Part shown: positions 40,846-51,632 of the stretch, piece after piece | How positions within the stretch are numbered: position 1 is the first letter of the stretch | Layout of the letters: every line of letters starts with the position of its first letter | Assembly (NCBI GenBank): GCA_002049455.2 | Contig: KV918830.1 | Location: forward strand, 1-64,000 | Direction: 5' to 3' | Length of the DNA stretch: 64,000 bases | DNA from: Porphyra umbilicalis | Taxonomy: Eukaryota; Rhodophyta; Bangiophyceae; Bangiales; Bangiaceae | Notes under the pieces: generated by a model | What the model was told of the DNA's origin: nothing | What the model saw: only the letters and a program-made list of their open reading frames with translations | The model's database searches: none | Program-made: the position numbers and the translations under genes

Positions 40846-42543
40846 ATGTCTACTGGTGGTACCGGCGGCACTCGGCAAGCCAGCGACGGCAAGTTGCCAT
40901 CTGGCTACCGGCCGCCGGGCGGGGGACAAGGCACTCCTGCCGCCTCCGACGCCCCCACGGACGGTGCTCAAACTCCTCCCATCCCTGCGGATCAAGCCGC
41001 CTCTGGGCAGATGCAGGTGGTGGAGAGCCTGAAGGCGGCCGTTGAAGCACTTCAGCGACGCCTAACGGCCCATGAACAGACTAACGAGTTTCTGGCGCGA
41101 GCCAATGACAAGTTGGTCGACGACGTCGAGGCCCTGCGCAAGGTCGACTCCCATGAGGAAGAACGCCGTGTGGCTAAGTCTCGCCGCCAGTCGGGCGACA
41201 AGACCAAGGACGTCAAGAAGACGTGCAAGGTGATTAAGGACACGTCCGTCCGCAAGGACGCTCCGGCTAACGCCGCGCTTTCCTCATCTTCCGACGATTC
41301 CGCTTCTGGGTCAAGGCCGACGTCGTCAGACGACGACAACCCCAACGCGACGGACACGTCCTCTTCGGACGATGGCCACGGGCCCCCACACCCGCCGTCG
41401 CCCCCAAGTGGGTCCTTGCCGAGCGAAAGCTCGAGCGAGTCGGACGTGGCCGCGCGCAAACGCCCCGCGCCCCCCACCAAACGGAAGGAGCGACTTGAAA
41501 AAGCCGATAGGATCAAGGTGATCCGCCCGGCTAATGGCCGCTTCAAGACACTCCTGGACTACAGGACGTACTTCCTGATCCGCCGTCAACTGACGTATAC
41601 GCCTAAAGAGGCACAGCGGTCGCACCGTCTCAACAAACGTTTGGACGGAGCGTTCCATGGGCAACAGCCATTCACGGGAGCCCTGCCCTTGGGCATCTTC
41701 ACGTTCCCGACGACCTTTCGCCGCGCATGCTACGCGGCTGGGCTGGCGCACGGTCAAGCCCTTCCGCTTATGGTCTTTCGACTAGCCGGCAACGCAAACA
41801 TGGCCTTCTCCGGCGCGCTTAACAGCACCCTCGGCCGTAAGCGTTACGCCAGCCGTACCTACGGAGATGCCGTCCACTGGCTTCTTTCGAAGTATGCGAC
41901 ACACGCAACCATGGCTAACGCCTATCAAGACATCATTACGATGAAGCAACAAGACAACGAGGCGCCCACGGCCTTTGGTCATCGCGTGGAAACGCAGTGC
42001 GACCTCCTGAACGGTTTGTTCGACATCCAAGACGTTAAGGACGTCTTCATCACTGGTCTTTCGGACCTTGTGCAAGCGCACGTCCGGGAACTGAACGACC
42101 AGTTCCCCGACCGCACCCTGTCCGAGACGGTCGCCACCGCCCAGATGTATTGGGACGGTACGAACAAGTTGCGTTTGCAACTCAAGATGACCCGCCCAAC
42201 GGCGATTAAAGTCGCTTACGCGACACAAGACCAGCGGACGACGACGGAACGACCGTTCACACCGGTTCGCACCCCGCCGCCCCCTCGGGCCGCCGTCCCT
42301 CAAGCCAATCGGGCTGACATCCGTTACAACTGTAACAAGCCGGGGCACTTCGCCGCACAGTGTGCCGAGCCTTATCGCCCTCGCGAGCGTCGGCAACCGC
42401 CTATCGGCGTTCATGCCCTTGCCGACGGTAACGTCGAGGAAGACGAGGTTGAGCATCCGGCCGACGCCGTGGACGACTCGAAAAACGTCCAGGCCGGATG
42501 CCCGAGTTGGAATTGCCCGGCGGAACGCGAAAGCGTACGGTGA
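40846..42543 (+). CDS. gag: Gypsy Gag protein
   Basis: 565 codons from an ATG. The N-terminal third is hydrophilic, with a probable coiled coil (SLKAAVEALQRRLTAHEQTN) and a Ser/Asp-rich linker. The central part is the capsid-like region (LLSKYATHATMANAYQDIIT, then FGHRVETQCDLLNGLFDIQD). Near the C-terminus is a zinc knuckle whose first Cys is replaced (RYNCNKPGHFAAQC; the expected C-x2-C pair is R-Y-N-C). The frame is open throughout. Pol lies one base back in phase, so a -1 shift between them is expected. Gag forms the cytoplasmic particle that packages element RNA. Confidence 0.93.
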   Translation: MSTGGTGGTRQASDGKLPSGYRPPGGGQGTPAASDAPTDGAQTPPIPADQAASGQMQVVESLKAAVEALQRRLTAHEQTNEFLARANDKLVDDVEALRKVDSHEEERRVAKSRRQSGDKTKDVKKTCKVIKDTSVRKDAPANAALSSSSDDSASGSRPTSSDDDNPNATDTSSSDDGHGPPHPPSPPSGSLPSESSSESDVAARKRPAPPTKRKERLEKADRIKVIRPANGRFKTLLDYRTYFLIRRQLTYTPKEAQRSHRLNKRLDGAFHGQQPFTGALPLGIFTFPTTFRRACYAAGLAHGQALPLMVFRLAGNANMAFSGALNSTLGRKRYASRTYGDAVHWLLSKYATHATMANAYQDIITMKQQDNEAPTAFGHRVETQCDLLNGLFDIQDVKDVFITGLSDLVQAHVRELNDQFPDRTLSETVATAQMYWDGTNKLRLQLKMTRPTAIKVAYATQDQRTTTERPFTPVRTPPPPRAAVPQANRADIRYNCNKPGHFAAQCAEPYRPRERRQPPIGVHALADGNVEEDEVEHPADAVDDSKNVQAGCPSWNCPAERESVR

Positions 42544-42635
42544 CAAGACTCTTACGTCGTGCCCTTCGGCACTATGAGATCGCAGCCACGTGAGGCCCAT
42601 GCCTGCGCGTAATGCGAAGTTGCCGCCCTGTCTGA

Positions 42636-45600
42636 GACACGGGCGCCGGGGTGAACATAGTGCGAACTAGTGTTCTCCCTTCGAACTGGATGGCTTACGC
42701 CGAAGAGTTGACTACGCTTCCGCGCATCCGAGATGCAAACAACAATCGTCTTGTGACGAAGTGTGCCATACATCTGTATGTAGACACCGGAGGTGTGCGT
42801 CTATTTGACCGATATCTCGTTGCCGACAACTTGTCAGTCCCGTGCATTCTTGGCACCGAGTTCATTGAACAGAACATCGAGGGCATTCTGCCGCGCTTGC
42901 GCAAGATCGTCTGGCAAGAGCACGTGCGATGCACGGAAGAGCAACCTCGGCCAACGCCGATCTTAGCTTGTCTTAACGACAGCGCGTGGGACCGCCACTG
43001 GCAAGATAAACCCGCTCGGGTTCGAGCCTGCAAACAGGTGCGCGTCAACGGACACAAGGAGGAGTGGATCATGGCCACGTGCGACACGCCTGGTATGGTT
43101 ACCATCACACCGAACATTCGGTTGTGCCGACACAAGTCCATGGCAGTCGCCCGCGGCATCGCCATCGTCAAACCGGACGAACCATTCCTGGTCAAGTTAT
43201 GCAACTTCGGCAAGGACCAAGTCACTGTTCGCAAGAACTCTACCTTGGGGTTTGCAGAACCCTACCAAGGGCCGATGTTTTCCGCCTTCTTGGATGACAA
43301 CACCCCAAAGGGTGGAACCGATAACTCATCGAACGACGCGAGTCGTGACCCACTCGAGGACCTCGACCTCAGTGAGGCACCCGAGTACCTGCACAAGCAG
43401 ATTCGAGACATGCTGAAGACGCATTCGTCTATGTGGGATGAAACCCTTGGCGTCATCCGTGCTACGGAGCACGCCATCGTCACTCCTCGCGACGCTCTGC
43501 CCATACGGGCCCAACCCTACCAAACCGGGCCGTTCAAACGGCAGATCACCGCTGATCAGATCAACAAGATGTTGAAGCTCAACGTCATTGCCCCTGGCCA
43601 TAGCGCTTGGGCAAGCCCCGTGGTAATTGTACCAAAGAAGAACGGCAAAGCCCGATTCTTTGTCGACTATCGTCGGTTAAACAACATCACCAAGAAGGAT
43701 GCTTATCCATTGCCTCGGATGCAGGACTGCCTCGACTCCTTGGGAGATGCCCAGGTGTTCACGTCCCTCGACTGCATCGCGGGGTACTGGCAAGTACCCT
43801 TACGCAAGGACGACCAAGAGAAGACGGCGTTCACGACGCACTGTTGTATATACCACTGGTTATCCATGCCTTTCGGCTTAACGAACTCGCCCACTACCTT
43901 TCAGCGCGCGTTGAATATTATCCTCTCGGGTTTGAAGTGGCAGATAGGCCTCGTCTACTTAGACGATGTCGTCATCTTCTCCGCAAACGCGGAACAACAC
44001 GTCAAAGACGTTGACACGGTTCCTCACCGCCTCCGCGGAGCCGGGGTCACCCTCAACCTGGAAAAGTGCACGTGGTTCTCCGATGAGGTCGAGTACCTAG
44101 GACACATTGTCCGCCCCGGACAACTGCACGTGCACAACAAGAACGTGGATGCTCTCAAGCATGCCAAGTTCCCAACCACAAAGACCCAGCTGAAAAGCTT
44201 CTTGGGCATGTTCAACGTCTGTCGACGGTTTGTCAAAGACTTTGCCAAACGAGCAAAGCCCCTGAACGCCCTGACTAGGGCGGAGATCCCACATGATTTA
44301 CCACCACCGACGGACGTGGCTATCGCCGCCTTCGAGGACCTTCGCAACGCACTGTTGTGCCCACCGGTACTTGCCTTGCCGAAGGCCAATCGAAAGCTCG
44401 TCGTTGACGTGGACGCATGCGCCGACCAAGTTGGCTGTACCCTCCTGCAAGAGGAGCCGGGCGAACTGCTTCACCCTGCCGGGTATTAGAGCCGAGGACT
44501 CACTGCTGCAGAGCAGAACTACTCCACCACGGAGCCAGAATGCCTCGGCGTTGTGAGGGCTGTCCTCAAGTTGAGGCACTTCCTCGAAGGACAACGGTTC
44601 CTCATCCGAACGGATCACCAAGCACTTAGCTGGATCTACAGCACGACCGACTCAAGCGGACGCTTGATGCGATGGCCACTTCGCCTCTCCGAATACACAT
44701 TCGATATGGTTTATAAACCAGGTGCATCGCACCACTTGCCCGACTTCCTGTCGCGCGCCTCTACGGTGGCGTCGCCAGAAGATATCCACGATGATATGCC
44801 TTGTCTGGCGTTGGCCGAGACGGCCAACGGCTTAAGAACGGGGAGGTACACGGGTACCGACACACCGAAACCGGTGGAGTTCGAAGATGCTGTCGAAGCA
44901 CAACAAACAGACGACTTTTGCGTCGAGATGTCCACTCGCGTGGAGCGCGGAACGGCCAAGGCCTTCTTTCGCGATGAGCACCACGCTCTGTACCGCCGTG
45001 CGCCTTACGGCAATCAACTGGTTATTCCAAAGTCGCTACGCGAACGCGTGTTGACCCTCGAGCACCACGCAACCGTGGCCGCTCATCCTGGTATGAACCG
45101 GATGTACTACACAATGCGTAAGGCATACTACTGGCCTTCAATGTTGACGGATATTCATTCGACCATCACCAAATGCACAACGTGTGCGCAAAACCGCCTC
45201 GCCTTGCGGCGACACACCACGCCCTTGACCCTGTTCCAGGATACCGAGCCCCTCACGGAGCTATCCGTTGACATCTTGGGGCCCATCCCGGCCTCCAAGA
45301 AGGGCAACCGCTTCATCTTGGTTATCACCGACCGCTTCGCCAAGCTCACCAAGTGCGTCGCCTTGCGGCGAATCACGGCTATGTCAGTGGCGTCAGCCAT
45401 CATCGACACATGGGTGTCAGCCTACGGGCCACCGGACCGGATCCTATCGGACCAAGGGCCCCAGGTCATGTCGTACTTCTTCATCGCTGTGATGAAAATG
45501 CTTGGCATTGAAACGTTTCGCACCACGGCGTATCATCCCCAAACCAATTGGCAAGTTGAACGGTACAACCGTACCATGGCTACGCAGCTGCGACACTACG

Positions 45601-46943
45601 TCGCCGACGACCCATCACGATGGGATGAGCTACTCCCGGTAATCACCATGGCGTATAATAGCCAACCACATCGGTCGACGGGCATCGCTCCATTTGAGCT
45701 TGTTATCCCAAGGCGGATCCCCAACCTCACGGTTCGCAACTTGCCCCCGGGCACTCCGCTTACCAATGAGGGAACGCTCAAGGATGGGTCACCCCTAGCT
45801 CGCAAGCGCGAGTTCATGGCCCGCCTGCGCAAGTAGATCCCCATCGTGGTCGAGGCCTTGCGTAAGACGCAACAACGTTACAAACGTAACTTCGACCATA
45901 GGGTCGCAACCCGCAATGCGGACGTCAAGATCGGCGACTACGTATACACGACCAACCACGATCGGCAAAACAAGCTGCAAAGCAAAGCCATTGGCCCCTT
46001 CGAGGACGTCGACGCGGACGCGGACGCCTCCACGTTTGTCATTGACATTGACGGCGAGGAGAACCGCGTCAGCAGTGACCATGTCACCCCAGCTCCTCGT
46101 CCAACGACGACGGACACGGTTCCACACCCCTTGCTAGATGGTCTAGACCAACGCAAGTGACCCCCGGCAACTGCCGATGAGTATGTGATCGACAAACTCC
46201 TAGGCTTACGCCAGACGGGTGACAGCTATAGCGCTAAGGTGCGCTGGTTCGACTACGGGTCGAACGACGACAACTGGGAACCCCTGGAGGACCTTCTTCG
46301 CAACCTGGTGGTGCGTTTCCTTCGACAGAAGAAGAAGCATGTACCGGGGTACGAGTGGCAAACGCCAACACGACGAAGTCGCCGACAGGCCGGGCTCACA
46401 ACCGTGGCCAACATCGTCATGAACTCCACGTGGATACCCACTATCCAACATGTCCATGTTACCGGTGACGGAGTTATCCATGCCGACGTCTCGTGGGCAG
46501 AGTCAAGTACAGACGTTGCAATTAAGGAAGTAATTCCTGTTGCGTGGCTCAAGACCACTCTGCCGTCCATGACGCGCAACTTTGCGTATGATCCGCAACT
46601 TGCCTTGCGGCATTTCCCTCAACTGAACCGTGTTCACGGTCCGTGCACATATGTGTGGCCAAAGTCCGCGCAGGCGACACTGATCGGGAGCGATCCCCCT
46701 GTACCAGTGCTCCCCAACGGGGTTTCTGGTACCTCCGGTGCAACACTTGGACTTGGTCCTTCGACGCTTGGTAACAACCACAGAGGAAGCAACCGTGGTA
46801 ATACCACAATGGACCAACACCAGTTGGTACGCTACTGCCATACGTGCATGTTTCGAGTACGAAGTGCTTTTATCAGCAGACTCAAGGGATGCAAATCCCA
46901 CACCATGGGCCATGCTGGCATGCCACTTCCTTCATCGCTATGA
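42636..46943 (+). pseudogene. pol: Gypsy Pol (protease, RT, RNase H, integrase, chromodomain) with in-frame stops
   Basis: One frame, -1 to gag. The protease active site DTGAGVNIV is at 42636, directly after a TGA at 42633; another TGA lies at 42591. Reverse transcriptase has FVDYRRLNNITKKDAYPLPR and the catalytic YLDD at 43956-43967. RNase H starts near 44395 (VVDVDACADQVGC) and is broken by TAG at 44487, continuing SRGLTAAEQNYSTTEPE. Integrase has the His2-Cys2 domain (HHATVAAHPGM, CTTCAQNR, about 45060-45190) and core motifs VDILGP, SDQGPQ and WQVERYNRT. TAG at 45834 and TGA at 46158 follow. The chromodomain (EYVIDKLLGL, YSAKVRWFDYGSNDDNWEPL) lies at about 46170-46320. A long unrecognised tail ends at 46943. 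There are no frameshifts, so decay is by substitutions only. Confidence 0.95.
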
Positions 46944-47164
46944 TGACTGACAGGAAACTGCGAAGTGATACGCCGAGTGTGCGCGCGAGCGCCGTAGCGG
47001 ACGCAAATGTCGTACGGACTCTGGTCAGCAATGACCGGGATCCCATCGACCACCTCGGTCGGGCCAACGTGCGCGCAGAACGAGCCGCGAGGCTGAGGCG
47101 AACATACATCTCCGGGTCGGTGGACCAAACGACATCGGGTCCGTCACCCGCAACGGCGTGAGCC

Positions 47165-47790
47165 ACGTGCGCCACACCGCCGGCAGTCGCCGCCCTTGCC
47201 CGCAGTGCCGGCTCTCGCCGCCCGCGCCATAAGGCGAATCGCCCGCGCCAACGGCTGTCGTCAACCGCGCCGCCAGGCGAGCCGCCCGCGTCGCAGGCCA
47301 ATGCCGTCCTTGCCAGCGCCGCAAGGCGAATCGCCCGCGCCAACGGCTGTCGTCAACCGCGCCGCCAGGCGAGCCGCCCGCGTCGCAGGCCAATGCTGCC
47401 GTTGCCTGCGCCGCAAGGCAAATCGCCCGCGTCGCAGGCCAATGCTGCCCTTGCCCGCGCCGCAAGACGAATCGCCCGCGCCACCGGCTGTTGTCGACCG
47501 CGCCACAAGGCAGAAATTCCCCTCGCCGCCAGGCAAACCGCCCGCGCCTCCGGCCCTTGCCACCCTTTCCCGCGCCGCAAGGCGAACCGCCCGCGCCGTA
47601 AGGCGAATCGCCCGCGCGAACGGCTGTTGTCGACCGCGCCACAAGGCAGAAATTACCCGCGCCGCCAGGCAAACCGCCCGCGCCGCCGGCCGTTGCCGCC
47701 CTCGCCCGCGTTGCCGTCCCTTGACGCCCGCGCCGCCACGCGAACCACCCGCGCCGCCAACCCTCGTTGCCCGCGCCGCAATGCGAACTG
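47165..47790. repeat. GC-rich minisatellite, ~92-bp higher-order period
   Basis: The motif GGCGAATCGCCCGCGCCAAC recurs at about 47232 and 47324 (92 bp apart). Degenerate versions (AAGGCAAATCGCCCGCG, AGACGAATCGCCCGCGCC, AAGGCAGAAATT) continue to 47790. It lies inside the gypsy internal region. Confidence 0.8.
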
Positions 47791-47832
47791 CCCTTGCCCC
47801 CGGCCTTACCACGAGTGCCGCCGCCACGCTTA

Positions 47833-48081
<249 letters not shown>

Positions 48082-48249
48082 TCACCGGGTTCACCACCTC
48101 GCGGTGTGCCACCTTGCGGCGGCGCACCCCAACTCAAGCTTTGCCGTTAGGCCTCAACCTGTGCGCGAGCACGATGACACGGGATGGCCCCGTGCCGACA
48201 AACGGAGACCCGCACAAGACACGGTGGTAACCGACCGCAGGGTACGCAC

Positions 48250-48270
48250 CCCCCCCCCCCCCCCCCCCCT
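48250..48270 (+). repeat. Poly(C) run
   Basis: An uninterrupted run of about 20 C inside the gypsy 3' region. Length is subject to sequencing or assembly error. Confidence 0.85.
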
Positions 48271-48730
48271 CGGCAACAAGCACCCGCGTCCCGGCTTTCG
48301 CCTCCTCGCCGGGGTAGTCAAACCCCGAAGAAGCTGGCGCCACACGGCACCGACGATGGTGACCTCAGCACGTGCTGCTCGACGCGCCGCCGCGAACATG
48401 GGTCCTAACCCTGGCACCCGCGCCCGCCCCCGCACCGACGTACCCACACGCGTGGAACCGCCCGCGCCGGCACGCCTACTCGTAAGCGTCGAGCTGACCC
48501 GCAGATCAACCTGCCCGCCACGCACGCGCGCGCGTGCATGATCGGTCGGTCGCGGCCGACGCCGGCGAACCGCCACCTCCCCCCAATCGGGACTGAGCGG
48601 CGCGCCCCTTCGCGACTCCCGCCGCCCGGGCAGTTACGCCCGCGCGGGCCCGTAAGAGTCCGCGATTGCCCAATCGGGTTCCACCATTCTCGGATCTCAC
48701 TGGGACGGTTCGAATCTCCCGTTGGAGGTA

Positions 48731-49125
48731 TGTAGCATATCTCTGCTCCCAATTGGCAATTGGCCACGAGTAGCCCCCTTGACTGGCTGAATCCACGGAT
48801 TTGTGCGACTCGGCTTGTGGCACGCCCTTTGGGGGGTTACTTCCGCATTGTTTATTTTTTATTGCTTGTTTGCTTGCCTGTCTTATCTGTCTGCCGGCAC
48901 TCATTACGATCACTTGTGATCGGACGGTCGGTCGACCGGTGCCGGTTTTTGTATTAAACCACCGTGGGTCCCGGGTCGCCGTCGTGGGCACCACCCGGCT
49001 CCCCATCGGATGCCCTTCAACAAAAGGTCTTCTTCCTCTCCGCGACGGCGATAGAACTCGCTTTATTGCTTGGCTACGGTCGGTCTCAGTACACTGGTAA
49101 TTGAACTAACGTTATCAATACCACA
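48731..49125 (+). repeat. 3' LTR of the gypsy element
   Basis: 395 bp, starting TGTAGCATATCTCTGC and ending ATACCACA. It differs from the 5' LTR mainly around 48910-48955 and in the last 20 bp. Confidence 0.95.
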
Positions 49126-49364
49126 TGCACAACTACTGCCGCCGCTATGCCTGTGCGGAGGAGGCGCTAGCGCCGTTTGAGATGGATAGCGTCGGGAGCT
49201 CCGTGTACTTTTGTGAGAGTGATAGCGCTCAACCTGGTGAGCGAGGGCGGCGCCGGGACTCGGAGCGCTCTCACCTGCGAGAGAGGATGACAGACCGATT
49301 GGAGGAGCTTGGTGTGTCGAGCCCTGGCGTTAATCCAATGTACGAGAGTGACACATTTTTTTGA
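49126..49364 (+). pseudogene. PIF/Harbinger transposase, 3' part, after gypsy insertion
   Basis: Directly after the 3' LTR the target duplication TGCAC opens a frame reading HNYCRRYACAEEALAPFEMD, then SHLRERMTDRLEELG, to a stop at 49364. Bases before the 5' LTR read CFKL in the same sense, so removing the gypsy element joins CFKLH to NYCRRYA, a standard Harbinger C-terminal region. This fixes the nesting order. The 79-codon piece has no internal stop. Confidence 0.9.
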
Positions 49365-49439
49365 GCACGCGGCACGGACATGCACAAAGAAAAATATTGG
49401 GACGCGTGTTGCCATGCCAAAGAGCCGCAGCCTATCGCG

Positions 49440-49730
49440 TCACTGACAGAGATGCAACATCATTTTACCGATCGTAGAAGCACAGTGCCGCTGTGCCGCC
49501 ACCACTGGCGCCGAAAGAAGCAAGCGGATGGCAAAAGAGGTTGGATCCGGGACGGGGGCGGCCGATGTAGTTTGCGGCGCAGCCTTCGGGGCTTTCACGG
49601 ACGGGAAAGGACCGTTCATGGCGATCGCATTGGCTCTGTAACGCTCCTCCAGGATCGCGTTCCTCCCATTGTTGGAAAGCTTGTGCGCTTTCACCCGCGC
49701 CCTCAGGTGGTCGACAGTACGTACCGTCAT
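49440..49730 (-). CDS. Small SAP-domain-like protein (96 residues)
   Basis: An ATG at 49730 opens a frame beginning MTVRTVDHLRARVKAHKL and continuing SNNGRNAILEERY. The spacing of Val/Leu and the Gly-Arg-x-x-x-Leu/Ile step match the SAP motif, a 35-residue DNA-binding helix-extension-helix. The rest is Pro/Ala-rich without a known domain. It faces the end of the Harbinger transposase, 76 bp away. PIF/Harbinger elements usually carry a second, DNA-binding ORF (commonly Myb-like), so this could be its counterpart. Overlapping plus-strand frames appear to be shadows. Confidence 0.5.
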   Translation of the reverse strand: MTVRTVDHLRARVKAHKLSNNGRNAILEERYRANAIAMNGPFPSVKAPKAAPQTTSAAPVPDPTSFAIRLLLSAPVVAAQRHCASTIGKMMLHLCQ

Positions 49731-51083
49731 TGGTGGAGGGGTAAAAAGAGTAGAGCGTGGGAACAAGTGCGCCGTACCTGCGATGGGTGCCAACCAGTGC
49801 TGCCGGGGGAAGCGATGAGTGACATTTGTGTCCCATTCGTAGCTCCAAGCGAATCGGATGACCGGCCGGCAGTGCGTATCTTTCGAATTACAGTGGACAA
49901 GAAAGAATTTGAAGTGCAACGAGGGATGCAGACAATAGAGCCGCTCCATCTGCACCCCCCAACCCCCCCCGCGGGCACCGAGCCCCGCACTCCCCCCCCC
50001 CCCCTGGACACCGAGCCCCGCACTCGCTTGCTGCTTCACCCGCGTAAGCGTGGTCTGCCATCATCGTGTGGCAGCGCTTTAAAATCTGGTCGGACAGACA
50101 CAAAAACGACCACGTGGCCAAAGGCAGATAAACCAAATAAAAGAAGGGCAAAGTCAAGGCAGGGACAGGGAGAAGGAGCTCATAATGTACAGCGTGTTCG
50201 TGTACCACTCTACCAACGTTGAGAGTGTGCTGCCCGTGTTTTTTATTCGGTTGCAGACCGGAGAAGTGGGGGGGGTCGGCGACCGCCACCCCGGTGCCAA
50301 ATCACTCGGGCAAGGTAAAGGGGGTGGGGGGGATATATCCTTCTAGGCGAGGTAGGGGCAAGAAGAGGGCAAGGAGAGGAATCGAAGCAGGGTCGGGAAA
50401 ACAAAGCGCATGCCCAGGAGGGGACTGAAGGAGCAGGCCACGTGAGTGGTGGGTCGCCAGACGAAGGGTTGGCCTACCGCTCCGTCGCTCGGTGTGGTCT
50501 CAAAAGAGATCAAGTATTCAGTACTCGAGTTTAACTTTATCTTTCATCAATTTCCGTTGCCCGTCAAATAAGTGGCGAAATCAGATGATGTATGGCCATA
50601 CATTGTCATTCATGTGACCCCACTTTCGGCGTCTCGGCTGCAAAGTATGAACGGTTTGTGGCGCGCCACATCGATCCAGCAATGGGATTCGATGTGAGGT
50701 GAATATGAGGAGCACGAAAGCAAACTTGGAACGGGCCAGAGTAGGACTTTTACTGTCGTTCCTCCAAAAAGTGTAAAGTCCAGGCCTGTCAAAGGGGCGC
50801 TTCTGTGCGTTTGATTGGCCCAAACTTCGATCCGCCTGTCTAGGACTGTCCAGCGTTTGGCGCAACGACCATACACTAACCGTGTTTCTTCCCTGCGGCC
50901 AGGTGCTCTGAGGCCCTTGCTCAGCATTTCCTTCGTTCATGTGACGCTTCATTGGCCCGCTAAGTTTCTGGATGGGCGCCACAGGCGGTGGACCTGGTTG
51001 CTCCCTTTTGCGACTGTGACGTGCTTTTGCGGGCCAACCATGACTTGTAGGACCCGTTCACGTACTTATTTTTGACCCGGCGC
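49731..51083. other. No gene recognised
   Basis: It contains C-rich stretches near 49955-50010 and a G-rich stretch near 50305-50335. Frames on both strands lack motifs. Confidence 0.45.
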
Positions 51084-51632
51084 CTAGGTAGTGGCTTCGG
51101 AAGGCGCTGGCCTCTGATAGAGCGGCGAGCTTTCGCTATGTTGTTGGCCCCCGGGCGAGATGTGGAAACCACAGCCTTCAGGATCTTGTTGGACACAATC
51201 ATTAGGGTTGGGCAGGGACTTGAAGGGGGGGGAGTCAATGGGGTGAGTCCATGAGGGCAGCTTTGAGGTGTTCGTTGCACCAGCTGTTGGCCCCCTCTGC
51301 ACGTATCCATACATGGCCCCCCCTTCTTTTCTTTTCTTCGCGCTCTCGCACTTGTGAAGTGGAATCCACACGGGCGGGGATGGGGTGCGACAGTGGTTGT
51401 AGACGTGCACGCGGAGGGCGGTTGCAGGGCGTGGAATCACAAGCGACTTTGCCCAGATCTCCTCTATTGCCACATCCAGAACACTGTATTCAACACAGAT
51501 CGCTGACACTGCTTCATCCACTCGCTCAGACGTCCCTATAGTGACACTGTTCAATCCAGTGTATTCCTTAGTTTCTCTCTCCTCTTGGAGACGGCCCAGT
51601 TTTTGCCGATCCGAACAGGAACACAAGCACAA
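51084..51632 (-). other. Weak hypothetical ORF
   Basis: A 182-codon frame. Only the first third is protein-like (ERVDEAVSAICVEYSVLDVA, IEEIWAKSLVIPRP). No family is recognised and it may be chance. Confidence 0.25.

Noticed and set aside
1114-46160. A reassigned stop codon in the host code to explain the in-frame stops
   Set aside because: TAA, TAG and TGA all occur in frame in the same elements, and all also end intact ORFs such as JmjC and Gag. No single reassignment explains this; decay is simpler.
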